Source of the DNA: Ruoffia halotolerans
GTDB lineage: Bacteria; Bacillota; Bacilli; Lactobacillales; Aerococcaceae
Assembly: GCF_014049385.1 (NCBI RefSeq)
Contig: NZ_JACAOA010000010.1
Span: forward strand, 1-64,000
Direction of reading: 5' to 3'
Length of the DNA stretch: 64,000 nucleotides
Part shown: one piece after another, positions 18,026 to 27,610 of the stretch
How the letters are laid out: each line of letters starts with the position of its first letter
Numbering within the stretch: the first letter of the stretch is position 1
The notes under the pieces: model-generated
The model's input: only the letters and a program-made list of their open reading frames with translations
What the model was told of the DNA's origin: nothing
The model's database searches: none
Position numbers and translations under genes: made by a program

Positions 18026-18943
18026 ATGAAGCGTATTGGTGTACTAACAAGTGGGGGCGATGCTCCAGGAATGAATGCAGCCATTAACGGGATCGTTGAT
18101 GAAGCGCGCAAACATAACATCGAAGTTCGTGGTTATCTAGAGGGGTATGCTGGTTTAATCGCGAATGATTATATTGAATTGACACCTGAAGTTGTAAAAC
18201 CACATCATCATGTGGGCGGAACTTTCTTAGGTACGTCAAGGTCGGAAGAATTCAAAAAAGCCGAGGTTCAAGCTGGAGTTGCTAAGCAATTAAAGCAAGA
18301 TAATGTAGATGGACTAGTTGTCATTGGTGGAGATGGGTCATATCATGGTGCTTATAGTTTATCGAAACTAGGTATACAAACCATTGGGATTCCTGGAACG
18401 ATTGATAATGATATTCCACTTACAGAATTAACTTTAGGCTTTAAAACTGCCATTCGAAATGTTGTTGAAACGGTTGATATTATCATGCAATCTGCGTCAA
18501 GCCATAAACATCTCTATGGTATTGAAGTGATGGGACGTAGAGCAGGGGACCTAGCGAGATGGACCGGTCGTGCGCTAGACGCAGATGGTATCATTGCTGA
18601 ACCAGGAGATTTTGATGTGAATCTAGTAAAAGAAACCATCGAAAAATCCCAAGCTATGAATAAGCGATATCAGTTATTCATCATTGCAGAAGGTGTCATG
18701 TCAGCTCAAGAGTTTAAAGAAGTTGTCGAACGTGAGACAGGATATCCAATTCATCCATTATTACTTGGTCATATCCAACGAGGTGGAAATCCAGTTGCCG
18801 AGGATCGGATTTTAGGTTTAGATTTTGGAGAACACGCAGTTGCTTTGTTAAGAGAAGGAAAGACGGAGCGTTGCACAGCGGTTATAGATAATAAAGTAAC
18901 AGATGTAAGTTTTGAAGAAACATTCGCATTAATAGAAAAATAA
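18026..18943 (+). CDS. pfkA: ATP-dependent phosphofructokinase-like, altered phosphate site
   Basis: 305 aa, collinear with E. coli PfkA without gaps up to about residue 255. Kept are the GGDG motif (102-105), TIDND with D127, MGR at 169-171, E222, H249 and R252. Residues 162 and 243, normally arginines that bind the 6-phosphate of F6P from the neighbouring subunit, are both His (ASSHKHLYG; GYPIHPLLLGH). Effector-site arginines 21, 25, 154 and 211 read Asn, Asp, Met and Met. Inference: a non-allosteric enzyme, possibly with another sugar phosphate as substrate. tkt follows 23 nt downstream. The usual pyk neighbour is absent. Confidence 0.8.
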   Translation: MKRIGVLTSGGDAPGMNAAINGIVDEARKHNIEVRGYLEGYAGLIANDYIELTPEVVKPHHHVGGTFLGTSRSEEFKKAEVQAGVAKQLKQDNVDGLVVIGGDGSYHGAYSLSKLGIQTIGIPGTIDNDIPLTELTLGFKTAIRNVVETVDIIMQSASSHKHLYGIEVMGRRAGDLARWTGRALDADGIIAEPGDFDVNLVKETIEKSQAMNKRYQLFIIAEGVMSAQEFKEVVERETGYPIHPLLLGHIQRGGNPVAEDRILGLDFGEHAVALLREGKTERCTAVIDNKVTDVSFEETFALIEK

Positions 18944-18966
18944 AAATAATTCTTTGGAGGAATATA

Positions 18967-20967
18967 ATGTTTAACGAAAAAGATTTAGTAGCGGTAAATA
19001 CATTACGTGCTTTAAGTGTGGAACAAGTTGAGAAGGCAAATTCTGGTCACCCTGGTTTACCAATGGGTGCGGCTCCAATGGCCTATGCTTTATGGGCAGG
19101 TCATTTAAATGTGAACCCAGAGTTATCTGATTGGCCAAACCGAGACCGTTTCGTGTTATCTGCAGGTCATGGTTCAGCTTTACTTTACAGTTTATTACAT
19201 ATGAGTGGTTTTGATGTAACGATTGATGACTTAAAAGACTTCCGTCAATTAAACGGTCGCACACCAGGGCATCCTGAATACCGTCATACAGATGGCGTTG
19301 AAGCAACAACCGGTCCTTTAGGACAAGGAATTGCACAAGCTGTAGGGATGGCAATGGCAGAGCAACATACTGCAGCTGTCTACAATACAGATGAGCATCA
19401 AGTTATTGATCACTACACTTATACATTAGTTGGTGACGGGGACTTAATGGAAGGAATTAGTTACGAAGCGATTTCTTACGCTGGTCGTCAACAATTAGAT
19501 AAATTAATCGTATTATACGATTCAAACGATATCTCATTAGATGGTGACTTAGACAAAGCCTTCAATGAAGATATTAAAGGACGTTTTGAATCAGCGAACT
19601 GGAACTACTTACGTGTGGAAGATGGAAATAACTTAGACGATATCTCAAACGCGATTCAAAAAGCAAAAGAAAACAAAGGAAAACCAACTTTAATCGAGAT
19701 TAAAACAATCATTGGTTACGGTTCACCACAACAAGGAACAGCAAATACACATGGTAACCCATTAGGTGCTGACAACTGGACAGCAACACGTGAAGTTTAT
19801 GGATGGACTCATGAAGCGTTTGATGTGCCAACAGAAGCACAAGAATTATTCGATGAAAAAGTAAAAAATCGTGGTAAAGAAGCTTATAATGCATGGTTAG
19901 AAGTATTCAATGCCTATAAAGAAGCTAATCCAGAGAAAGCTAAAGCCTTTGAACAAGGATTCAACGGACATCTTGCAGAAGACTATGCCGCTAACTTAGA
20001 ATATAAAGGTACAGACGCTAACGCTGAAGCAAGTCGTGCTTCGAGTGGTGCTGCTATTCAAGGTCTTGCTGAGAAAGTACCTTTCCTATGGGGTGGATCA
20101 GCTGACTTATCAGGATCTAACAAAACGATGATCGATTCAGACGCGGATTTCATGCCAGAAAACCGTGCAGGAAGAAACATTTGGTTCGGTGTGCGTGAAT
20201 TCGCGATGGCAGCCATGATGAACGGGATTGCTTTACACGGTGGAACTAAAGTATACGCTGGAACGTTCTTCGTATTCACGGACTACTTAAAGGCAGCAGT
20301 ACGACTATCAGCACTATCTAACTTACCAGTAACTTATGTCATGACACACGACTCTGTAGCAGTAGGGGAAGATGGTCCAACTCATGAGCCAATCGAACAC
20401 TTAGCAGCGTTCCGTGCAATGCCTAACCTAAACTTAATTCGACCAGCCGATGTGAATGAGACATATGCTGCATGGAAAGTAGCAGTTGAATCAGAAGACC
20501 GTCCAACAATGTTAGTTCTATCACGTCAAAACTTACCAGTTCTTGAAGGATCTAAGGAATTAGCTGAAGAAGGCGTTCGTAAAGGTGGTTATGTCATCTC
20601 ACCAAGTGAAGGTGAAACACCCGAAGGTATCTTAATCGCTACTGGTTCTGAAGTTAGCTTAGCTGTAGAAGCACAAGCAAAATTAAAAGAACAAGGTGTT
20701 GATGTATCTGTTGTATCATTACCAGCTCAAAACTTATTCGATGAGCAATCAGCAGAATACAAAGAAAGTGTTCTACCTAAAGCCGTACGTAACCGTATGT
20801 CCATCGAAATGGGCTCAACATTTGGTTGGGAACGTTACATTGGTTTAGACGGGGTAGCTCTAGGTATTGACCGTTTTGGTGCATCAGGTCCAGGCAACGA
20901 AGTAATTGAATACTTTGGCTTTACTGCGGATAATGTGGCAGCTAAGTATACTGAAGCGTTTAAATAA
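18967..20967 (+). CDS. tkt: Transketolase
   Basis: 666 aa, the full family length. The thiamine diphosphate motif GDGDLMEG...N, the N-terminal [20 protein letters not shown] and the pyrimidine-binding domain [25 protein letters not shown] segment (near residue 405) are intact. It transfers two-carbon units between pentose, tetrose and hexose phosphates in the cytosol. TTTGGAGGA supports the ATG. It is co-transcribed with pfkA and ends in a terminator. Confidence 0.95.
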   Translation: MFNEKDLVAVNTLRALSVEQVEKANSGHPGLPMGAAPMAYALWAGHLNVNPELSDWPNRDRFVLSAGHGSALLYSLLHMSGFDVTIDDLKDFRQLNGRTPGHPEYRHTDGVEATTGPLGQGIAQAVGMAMAEQHTAAVYNTDEHQVIDHYTYTLVGDGDLMEGISYEAISYAGRQQLDKLIVLYDSNDISLDGDLDKAFNEDIKGRFESANWNYLRVEDGNNLDDISNAIQKAKENKGKPTLIEIKTIIGYGSPQQGTANTHGNPLGADNWTATREVYGWTHEAFDVPTEAQELFDEKVKNRGKEAYNAWLEVFNAYKEANPEKAKAFEQGFNGHLAEDYAANLEYKGTDANAEASRASSGAAIQGLAEKVPFLWGGSADLSGSNKTMIDSDADFMPENRAGRNIWFGVREFAMAAMMNGIALHGGTKVYAGTFFVFTDYLKAAVRLSALSNLPVTYVMTHDSVAVGEDGPTHEPIEHLAAFRAMPNLNLIRPADVNETYAAWKVAVESEDRPTMLVLSRQNLPVLEGSKELAEEGVRKGGYVISPSEGETPEGILIATGSEVSLAVEAQAKLKEQGVDVSVVSLPAQNLFDEQSAEYKESVLPKAVRNRMSIEMGSTFGWERYIGLDGVALGIDRFGASGPGNEVIEYFGFTADNVAAKYTEAFK

Positions 20968-21007
20968 TTGATAAAATTAGTTAGAAAAACAGTTAATTTA
21001 TATTCAT

Positions 21008-21052
21008 CCATCAAAGTAGATAGTATTAAAGCTTACTACTTTGATGGGTTTT
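21008..21052 (+). terminator. Terminator after tkt
   Basis: CCATCAAAGTAG (21008-21019) pairs with CTACTTTGATGG (21036-21047), then GTTTTATT. Confidence 0.8.
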
Positions 21053-21070
21053 ATTATGTGAGGGGAAAAT

Positions 21071-22015
21071 ATGGAGAAAATCGGTGAAAATGAAATTGTG
21101 AAAATTGCGACGATGTACTATGAAGAAGGAATGACTCAATCAGAAATCGCCCGCAAAAGAGGGGTATCCAGATCCTTAATCTCCAAAATTATCGTCGAAG
21201 CAAAAAGAGATGGTATTGTAGAAATCGTCATCAATAGTAGCAGTGTTTACACTGCTAAATTAGAACGTGAATTAGAGGAAAAATATCAATTAAAAAATGC
21301 CATCGTCATTGATACTTTTAACTTAAATAAGGATGAGATAAAAAAAATTGCCAGCCAACAAGCAGGCCTATACTTGAAGAAAATAGCACCTCAATATAAG
21401 AAGATTGGGTTATCTTGGGGGAATTCCTTACGCGGATTAGTGGATTCATTTCCTTATACTAATCATCAAGAAGCAACAATTCTTCCTTTAATCGGGGGGT
21501 TAAGTGATGATTACTTTGATATCCAATCGAACCAATTGAGCTATGATCTAGCACGAAAGATGCGTGCAAAAGCTAAATATCTCTACTCACCGGCCTTGGT
21601 CTCGAACCCTTTGATCCGAGAAGAATTAAGTAATAATAATGCCATTCAAAGTATTCTCGAGGCAGGAAAAGAAGTTGACCTTGCGTTGATTGGTATCTCA
21701 AGTCTCGATCAAGAGAGTAATATGAGACGACTTGGCTTTTTAAGTGAAGAAGATGTCGTTGATCTAAGAAGGCATAATGCAGTTGGAGTTATTAACTCAC
21801 GTTTCTATGATAGTGAGGGGAATGAAACAGCGAATGATATTAACAAGAAAGTTATTGGGCTAAACTTGGAAGATATGAAGAAGATTCCTGATGTGATGAC
21901 GGTTGTGTATGGTGATCAGAAGGTCGATGCGATACGGGTGGCGCTTGAAAGTGGCCTGTTAAATATTATCGTGACGACAGATACGATTGCGGAAGGGGTG
22001 TTGGGGGCTAATTGA
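21071..22015 (+). CDS. SorC-family sugar-phosphate-responsive regulator
   Basis: 314 aa. An N-terminal helix-turn-helix (about 18-40: MTQSEIARKRGVSRSLISKI) is followed by a SorC-type sugar-binding domain (about 55-310) with GLSWGNSLRGLV and LPLIGG. Members sense phosphorylated sugars and control nearby catabolic genes. It lies 55 nt after the tkt terminator, so the pfkA-tkt pair is the plausible target, but no operator was identified. A GTGAGGGG site precedes the ATG. Confidence 0.82.
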   Translation: MEKIGENEIVKIATMYYEEGMTQSEIARKRGVSRSLISKIIVEAKRDGIVEIVINSSSVYTAKLERELEEKYQLKNAIVIDTFNLNKDEIKKIASQQAGLYLKKIAPQYKKIGLSWGNSLRGLVDSFPYTNHQEATILPLIGGLSDDYFDIQSNQLSYDLARKMRAKAKYLYSPALVSNPLIREELSNNNAIQSILEAGKEVDLALIGISSLDQESNMRRLGFLSEEDVVDLRRHNAVGVINSRFYDSEGNETANDINKKVIGLNLEDMKKIPDVMTVVYGDQKVDAIRVALESGLLNIIVTTDTIAEGVLGAN

Positions 22016-22158
22016 GTATATATTATAATATTTAATCATAACGTTAGGTACGTAGCTTGAGGAAAAGCACCTTTATTACTTCATTTATAACCAAGAAACT
22101 AAGATCATGTCTTGATGTATAGTCTATGATTTTTATTAAAGATAAAGTAAAATATATT

Positions 22159-22204
22159 AAAAGACGGATAAACATTGTCTTGATAATGTCTATCCGTCTT
22201 TTTG
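22159..22204. terminator. Bidirectional terminator between the SorC gene and a minus-strand gene
   Basis: AAAGACGGATA (22160-22170) and TATCCGTCTTT (22190-22200), with further pairing of ACATT and AATGT, form a strong hairpin with A and T runs on the two sides. Confidence 0.8.
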
Positions 22205-22225
22205 TGTACTTTTAAAATAAGTATT

Positions 22226-22738
22226 TTAGTGAGTTTTTAACTGAAATTCCTGATTCTGTATTTCCACTATATCTGAAACACCTATTTCTTTGAAAAAACT
22301 TATAATATTATCTTCACTTACATTCTCTGGAAATCTAAAAGTAAAGAAGGCCCCACTTCTGTATCCTCGTTTACGTCTCGATTCACTACCTTTTGAGTAA
22401 AAAGACAAGAAAATATTTTTGTTGTTTAAAGAAAACATCTCAATCTTTTCATATTTACTATTGGAACCATCTAAAATACCAAAGCGAGCGACACCATCTT
22501 TTGTTAATCCTTCTGGGAGGAGTCCGTAAGTAATAATCAGAATCGACACGGAGAATAAAATCGTTAAGAACTTAAACTCATTGGTCCAAAACATTACTAT
22601 AACGCCAATGGAGATTAGCAGACTTAAAATTGCTTTGATTTTACTGAATTGTGTTTTTATAATAATATTTCTAGAATTCATTACTTGAAGAATAATAAAA
22701 ATAACAATTAGTAGTGGTCCTAAGAAATTGTCTAACAT
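22226..22738 (-). CDS. Hypothetical small membrane protein
   Basis: About 170 aa from the ATG at 22738; an open frame extends to 22819, but that part overlaps a plus-strand coding remnant. Three hydrophobic segments lie in the first 90 residues (FLGPLLIVIFIILQVM; AILSLLISIGVIVMFW; FLTILFSVSILIITYG). A soluble beta-rich C-terminal part follows (GVARFGILDG...FSLNNKNIFLSFYSKG). No Shine-Dalgarno is convincing. The layout resembles small membrane proteins with a C-terminal DUF5673-like domain, but I do not recognise the family with confidence. Confidence 0.5.
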   Translation of the reverse strand: MLDNFLGPLLIVIFIILQVMNSRNIIIKTQFSKIKAILSLLISIGVIVMFWTNEFKFLTILFSVSILIITYGLLPEGLTKDGVARFGILDGSNSKYEKIEMFSLNNKNIFLSFYSKGSESRRKRGYRSGAFFTFRFPENVSEDNIISFFKEIGVSDIVEIQNQEFQLKTH

Positions 22739-22876
22739 CAATCTGAATATGAAATTATTAGATTGAAAGACCTTATGGAAAATAATAACGTACCATATCG
22801 CCTGATTGGTAAAGAGCATTATGCTTTACTAGACGGAGAACAAGTCTTAGGAAAAGCGTTGCAATTGATGAAATAA
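22733..22876 (+). pseudogene. Orphan C-terminal coding remnant
   Basis: A plus-strand frame of about 46 codons after a stop at 22733 reads SEYEIIRLKDLMENNNVPYR, then LIGKEHYALLDGEQVLGKAL and a stop at 22876. The composition looks like genuine protein (amphipathic helices) and it is followed by a hairpin. The internal ATG at 22775 has no ribosome binding site. Probably the tail of a lost gene; parent family not identified. Confidence 0.35.
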
Positions 22877-22911
22877 GTAAAATTAAAAGGAGTTAGCTAA
22901 TAGTGAGATAA

Positions 22912-22949
22912 CCCCCAGAAGTTAGGCTTAATAATCTACCTTCTGGGGG
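22912..22949. terminator. Hairpin downstream of galM
   Basis: CCCCCAGAAG (22912-22921) pairs exactly with CTTCTGGGGG (22940-22949). It lies just past the galM stop on the minus strand and also follows the plus-strand remnant. The flanking T runs are weak. Confidence 0.65.
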
Positions 22950-22967
22950 CTCTTACTCTTACTCCTT

Positions 22968-23996
22968 CTAATAAACTAACCTATAAGTCGTTGTGCTTTC
23001 AAAAGGGGTGTCTTTTCTTAGTATATCATTACCAAAGCCTGCATGATTAATGGCATCGGGTATAGTTTGGGTCTCGAGTGTGATGGCAGCGTATGGTTGT
23101 AATTCTTCGCCCCAGATTTTCATAGGAGGCTCAACAACGTTATGGGTGTACACAACCACAGCATCACGATCTGTAGATACTTCAATGTGGCGTTGAAGTT
23201 CAGGTACTGACAGTACAATCGGTGTTTTCGAAGCGCCATGATTTATCACAAAAGGATGATCAAAGCCATTTTTTAATTTAACTTGGTCATCTACCATATT
23301 GAATAAGTCTCCAATTAGCTTCCCTTCACGAACATCAAAGGCTGTTCCCTCTACTGAGCTTAATTCCCCAACAGGGGTGCCATCCACTTTAACAGGCACG
23401 TAAGTATCGGCATCAATCTTGAGTTTATGGTTCAAGATTGTCTGAGCGTGAGAACCATTCAAGTTAAAGTACACGTGGTTCGTTGGGTTGAATAAGGTAT
23501 CTTTGTCTGAAGTTGCCTTAAAGGTCACTGACCAACTATTATCGACAGAATATGTATGAATTACTTGTGCCTTTAAGTTTCCTGGGAAGCCATTTTCACC
23601 ATCTTGATCTAAGAGGCTAAAGATAATTTGAATAGACTCTTCTTTATCATTGATCTCATAGTCCCAACGCTTTAAGTCAAAGCCGTTAGGTCCACCATGA
23701 AGGTGATTCTCACTTTCGTTTAACGGTAGTTGATAGTCGGTGCCATCAATAGAGAATGAGCCAGCACTGATTCTTCCAGCGATGCGACCAATTGAAGCAC
23801 CGTAATAGTAGCCTTCACCTAATTGAGCATCTTGTGAGTTATCAAAACCCAAGATTAAGTTGTCTGAACCAAGTAGCCATTGATTAATTCGAGCACCCAA
23901 ATTAGTGAATGAGATAGTAACATCCTTATTATTAATTTGGATCAAGTCATAGTCGATACCATTGAGTGTGCCATATGGAATAATTGAATATTTCAT
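22968..23996 (-). CDS. galM: Aldose 1-epimerase (mutarotase)
   Basis: 342 aa. The conserved blocks NHLHGGPNGFD, TNHVYFNLNG (catalytic His) and TLETQTIPDA (catalytic Glu) are present. It interconverts beta- and alpha-D-galactose so that GalK can use the sugar. AGAGGAGAT supports the ATG. It follows the acetyltransferase gene by 30 nt on the same strand and diverges from galKTE. Confidence 0.92.
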   Translation of the reverse strand: MKYSIIPYGTLNGIDYDLIQINNKDVTISFTNLGARINQWLLGSDNLILGFDNSQDAQLGEGYYYGASIGRIAGRISAGSFSIDGTDYQLPLNESENHLHGGPNGFDLKRWDYEINDKEESIQIIFSLLDQDGENGFPGNLKAQVIHTYSVDNSWSVTFKATSDKDTLFNPTNHVYFNLNGSHAQTILNHKLKIDADTYVPVKVDGTPVGELSSVEGTAFDVREGKLIGDLFNMVDDQVKLKNGFDHPFVINHGASKTPIVLSVPELQRHIEVSTDRDAVVVYTHNVVEPPMKIWGEELQPYAAITLETQTIPDAINHAGFGNDILRKDTPFESTTTYRLVY

Positions 23997-24026
23997 CGTA
24001 TTAAATCTCCTCTTTCTATCTTATAA

Positions 24027-24584
24027 TTAAATATCTTTGACAATTTTACACGGTGTTCCAAATGCGAGGACATTCTCTGGAATATCCTTCGTAACGATAC
24101 TTCCTGCGCCAATAACACTGTTCTCTCCGATAGTTACTCCTGGAAAGATTGTTACATTAGCCCCAATCCAAACATTTTTGCCAACCATGACCGGTCGATT
24201 GAACTGAGCATGGCTAAGGCGTTCTTTAGGATCGATAGGATGTGAAGCGGTAATGATGGTGACATTTGGTCCAATCATCGTGTTATCACCAATCTCTACG
24301 TGAGTGTCGTCGACAAGGGTCAAGCTAAAGTTAATATAGACACCATCACCAATATAAGTATTCTTGCCCCAATTCGCATGAAGCGGTGGCTCAATGTAAG
24401 AATTTTCTCCTATACTTCCTAATAACTTCGATAATATTAAAGATTTTTCTTGAGTTTTACTTGGTAAGGTATGGTTGAACTGGAATAATAAGTCACGGTA
24501 TTTGGCTTGTTCTTGTAATGTTTCTTGATTTTCGGTATATACTTCTCCCGAGTGCATCTTTTCGTAAATTTCATTTGTATTCAT
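24027..24584 (-). CDS. Maltose/galactoside O-acetyltransferase
   Basis: 185 aa, a left-handed beta-helix hexapeptide acetyltransferase of the LacA/Maa type. The N-terminal domain has NTNEIYEKMHSGEVY, and the active-site region TASHPIDPKERLS carries the catalytic His. It transfers acetyl from acetyl-CoA to a sugar hydroxyl, possibly detoxifying non-metabolised galactosides. It precedes galM in a two-gene minus-strand operon facing away from galK. Confidence 0.88.
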   Translation of the reverse strand: MNTNEIYEKMHSGEVYTENQETLQEQAKYRDLLFQFNHTLPSKTQEKSLILSKLLGSIGENSYIEPPLHANWGKNTYIGDGVYINFSLTLVDDTHVEIGDNTMIGPNVTIITASHPIDPKERLSHAQFNRPVMVGKNVWIGANVTIFPGVTIGENSVIGAGSIVTKDIPENVLAFGTPCKIVKDI

Positions 24585-24890
24585 AAAAGAGTCCTTTCTG
24601 TTTTAGATATTGATCCAAGTTACCTAAAATGTATCATTATTTAGATTGTATTTTTAAGTCTAAGTTCTTATTATACTTTGTTTCAAATTAAAAATACTGT
24701 TATATAAGCATTTCGAACTATTATTTGTGAAAACAAAAAATAAAAACACTTAAAAATTAATGATGATAATATGGATAGATGTGTTATAATTTTAATTGAA
24801 AACGTTTAACTTAACAAGAGGGGATAATTCTTTTTAGTAATTTATTCTAAAGAGGGTGTCGCAAGGTAAGTATATACATGGAGGTAGTTT
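24585..24890. promoter_or_regulatory. Divergent acetyltransferase / galK control region
   Basis: 306 bp without a gene. On the plus strand the galK promoter has an extended -10 TGTTATAAT (24781-24789), followed 5 nt later by TTGAAAACGTTTAAC (24795-24809). The same operator-like element occurs as TTGAAAACGCTTAAC on the minus strand of 32029-32043, after the -10 of the sugar-binding-protein gene. It resembles a CcpA cre or a LacI-family operator. The rest is AT-rich with no further clear element. Confidence 0.6.
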
Positions 24891-26072
24891 ATGAATAAAG
24901 AAATGATTAACAAGCTTGAAGGACGCTTTGAGGAAGTGTTTAATGTTCAATCAACAGCTCAATATTTTTCGCCGGGGCGTGTTAATTTAATAGGAGAACA
25001 CGTCGATTATAATGGTGGGCATGTATTGCCATGTGCGATTACACAAGGAACCATTGGATTAGTTAAACTGCGTGATGATAAAACAGTCAATTGTCTATCA
25101 GAAAACTTTGAGGACTTGGGTGTTATATCTTTTAATCTAGATGAAGAAATCGTCTTCGAAAAAGTTGATAATTGGGTAAATTATGTCAAAGGTGTAATTA
25201 AATATCTCAAAGAAGCAGGACATTCAATAGATCAAGGTTTTGACTTATTAATTTTTGGTGATATTCCTAATGGAGCGGGACTTTCTTCATCTGCATCATT
25301 AGAGTTATTAATCGGTGTGCTACTGGAAGGTGAATTCAACTTAGACCTAGAGCGCATTGATCTCATTAAGACGGGTCAAAAAGTTGAAAATGAGTTCATC
25401 GGATTGAACACTGGAATTATGGATCAGTTTGCAATTGGAATGGGGCAAGCAGATAACGCTATTTACTTAGATGTCAACACGTTGGAGTATACTTTAGTGC
25501 CTGCTGATTTTGGGGATAATGTAATTTTAATTATGAATACAAACAAACGTCGTGAACTTGCTGAATCCAAATACAATCAACGTCGTTCTGAATGTGAAGC
25601 AGCTTTAAAAGAGTTACAGACGAAGTTAGACATTCACACCTTAGGCGATTTATCAAACGAGGAATTTGATGCGAATCAAGCGCTAATTTCGCAAGAAAAC
25701 TTATTAAAACGAGCACGTCATGCAGTCTATGAAAATACAAGAACGCAACAAGCGGTTGAACTATTAAGAGCGAATCAACTCGAAGAGTTTGGGGATTTAT
25801 TGAATCAATCTCATATTAGCTTGCGAGATGATTATGATGTAACCGGCAAAGAATTAGATGCCTTAGTGCAAGCAGCCTGGAATCAAACAGGGGTACTCGG
25901 AGCGCGCATGACAGGCGCTGGTATGGGAGGTTGTGCAATTGCTTTAATCAACAAAGACAAAGTCAATGATGCTATCGAGAAAATTGGCCAACAATACAAG
26001 GATCTGATTGGCTATGAAGCGAGTTTTTATGTAGCTGAAGTTGGCGATGGTGCCAAAAAATTACAAGTATAG
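24891..26072 (+). CDS. galK: Galactokinase
   Basis: 393 aa, GHMP kinase family. The galactokinase signature [16 protein letters not shown], the ATP loop [11 protein letters not shown] and the C-terminal [11 protein letters not shown] are present. It phosphorylates alpha-D-galactose to galactose-1-phosphate. It is the first gene of galK-galT-galE; GGAGGTAG sets the start. It is 20 nt from galT. Confidence 0.95.
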   Translation: MNKEMINKLEGRFEEVFNVQSTAQYFSPGRVNLIGEHVDYNGGHVLPCAITQGTIGLVKLRDDKTVNCLSENFEDLGVISFNLDEEIVFEKVDNWVNYVKGVIKYLKEAGHSIDQGFDLLIFGDIPNGAGLSSSASLELLIGVLLEGEFNLDLERIDLIKTGQKVENEFIGLNTGIMDQFAIGMGQADNAIYLDVNTLEYTLVPADFGDNVILIMNTNKRRELAESKYNQRRSECEAALKELQTKLDIHTLGDLSNEEFDANQALISQENLLKRARHAVYENTRTQQAVELLRANQLEEFGDLLNQSHISLRDDYDVTGKELDALVQAAWNQTGVLGARMTGAGMGGCAIALINKDKVNDAIEKIGQQYKDLIGYEASFYVAEVGDGAKKLQV

Positions 26073-26092
26073 CTATTTGGAGGAGGAATATT

Positions 26093-27610
26093 GTGAGTTT
26101 AACTATTCAAAAAACAATTCACCAGTTTGTTGATCTGGCAATTCAAACCAAAGCACTCAATGAATTAGATCGAAATTATACTGTTAATCGCTTATTGGCC
26201 ATTTTAAAGTTAAAAGAAGCTGGCGAGTTTGTAGCTTCTGACGAAACAACGTCGTTACTTGATTATATGGACTTAATGATTCAATATGCCAAAGACACAC
26301 ATATTATTGATGACACACAAGCTGATACAGAGATGTTTGAAGCATCTATTATGGACTTAATTACGCCTTTACCATCAGAAGTTAATCGTATATTTTGGGA
26401 GGAATATCGAGAAAGTCCCTCAGCTGCGACCGATTATTTTTATGATTTATCTCAACGGAATGATTACATTAAGACTAGAAATATTGCGAAGAATATTATT
26501 TTTACAGGGCAAAGCGACTATGGTGACTTAGAAGTAACGATTAATCTATCGAAGCCCGAAAAAGACCCTAAAGAAATTGCGAAAGCCGCAAAACAAGTCA
26601 GTGTCAATTATCCTAAGTGTGTTCTATGTATCGAGAATGAAGGTTATGAAGGTCATGCTAATCACGCAGCCCGTCAAAATCATCGTATTATTCGCATTAA
26701 ATTAGACCAAGAAACCTTTGGTTTTCAATATTCACCTTATGTTTACTACAATGAGCATTCAATTTTTTTGAATGAGACGCACAAGCCGATGGTTGTTGAT
26801 CGTAGATGTTTTAGAAATATATTAGATATCGTTGAAATCTTACCGCATTATTTTGTAGGGTCAAATGCTGATCTTCCGCGTGTTGGAGGCTCCATCTTAG
26901 CCCATGATCATTATCAAGGTGGACGTCATGTGTTTCCAATGGAAAAAGCAGCTAGTTATAAGCAGGTTCAATTAGAGCGATTCAATCGCATTGAGGCGGA
27001 ATTAGTTCATTGGCCAATGTCTGTGATTCGGTTAAAAAGTCAAGATATCGAAGAATTAGTTGAGGCATCAACCTTTATCTTGGATCAATGGATTGATTAT
27101 TCAGATGAAACCTTAGATATTATTGCCTACACAGGTGAAGAGCGACATAATACAATCACCCCCATTGCACGGTTTAAAGATGGAAAGTATGAAATGGATC
27201 TTGTATTGCGAAATAATCGTGTGAGTGAGGAGTTTCCTGACGGTATCTTCCATCCACATAAAGATGTTCATCATATTAAAAAGGAAAATATCGGTCTGAT
27301 CGAAGTTATGGGACTAGCCGTATTACCACCACGATTAGTGGATGAATTAGAGACTGTTAAAAAGTATTTATTAAAACAAATATCCTTAGATGAAGTCACA
27401 CCTATTCACCGAGCGTGGGCAGAAGAGATTGCGAATAGAACGAATACGATTACTGAAGCGAATATTCAAGCAGTGATTGAAAAGAATGTGACCTTGAAAT
27501 TCCAACGCGTATTAGAAGATGCGGGTGTATTCAAACAGACAGACGAAGGTCGTTTAGGATTCTTGCGTTTTATCAAAGTATTAAATAAAAGTAGAGGTGG
27601 AAATGCATGA
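26093..27610 (+). CDS. galT: UDP-glucose--hexose-1-phosphate uridylyltransferase, class II
   Basis: 505 aa, the long Firmicutes GalT type. Markers include CVLCIENEGYEGHANHAARQ, FVGSNADLPRVGGSILAHDH and HYQGGRHVFPME with the HDH-containing active-site region. It converts galactose-1-phosphate and UDP-glucose to UDP-galactose and glucose-1-phosphate. The start is GTG at 26093 after AGGAGGA. It overlaps galE by 4 nt, so the two are translationally coupled. Confidence 0.95.
   Translation: MSLTIQKTIHQFVDLAIQTKALNELDRNYTVNRLLAILKLKEAGEFVASDETTSLLDYMDLMIQYAKDTHIIDDTQADTEMFEASIMDLITPLPSEVNRIFWEEYRESPSAATDYFYDLSQRNDYIKTRNIAKNIIFTGQSDYGDLEVTINLSKPEKDPKEIAKAAKQVSVNYPKCVLCIENEGYEGHANHAARQNHRIIRIKLDQETFGFQYSPYVYYNEHSIFLNETHKPMVVDRRCFRNILDIVEILPHYFVGSNADLPRVGGSILAHDHYQGGRHVFPMEKAASYKQVQLERFNRIEAELVHWPMSVIRLKSQDIEELVEASTFILDQWIDYSDETLDIIAYTGEERHNTITPIARFKDGKYEMDLVLRNNRVSEEFPDGIFHPHKDVHHIKKENIGLIEVMGLAVLPPRLVDELETVKKYLLKQISLDEVTPIHRAWAEEIANRTNTITEANIQAVIEKNVTLKFQRVLEDAGVFKQTDEGRLGFLRFIKVLNKSRGGNA

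Noticed and set aside
18971..19354. 127-codon frame antisense to tkt
   Set aside because: Shadow of the codon pattern of a highly conserved transketolase; no start signal and no recognisable domain.
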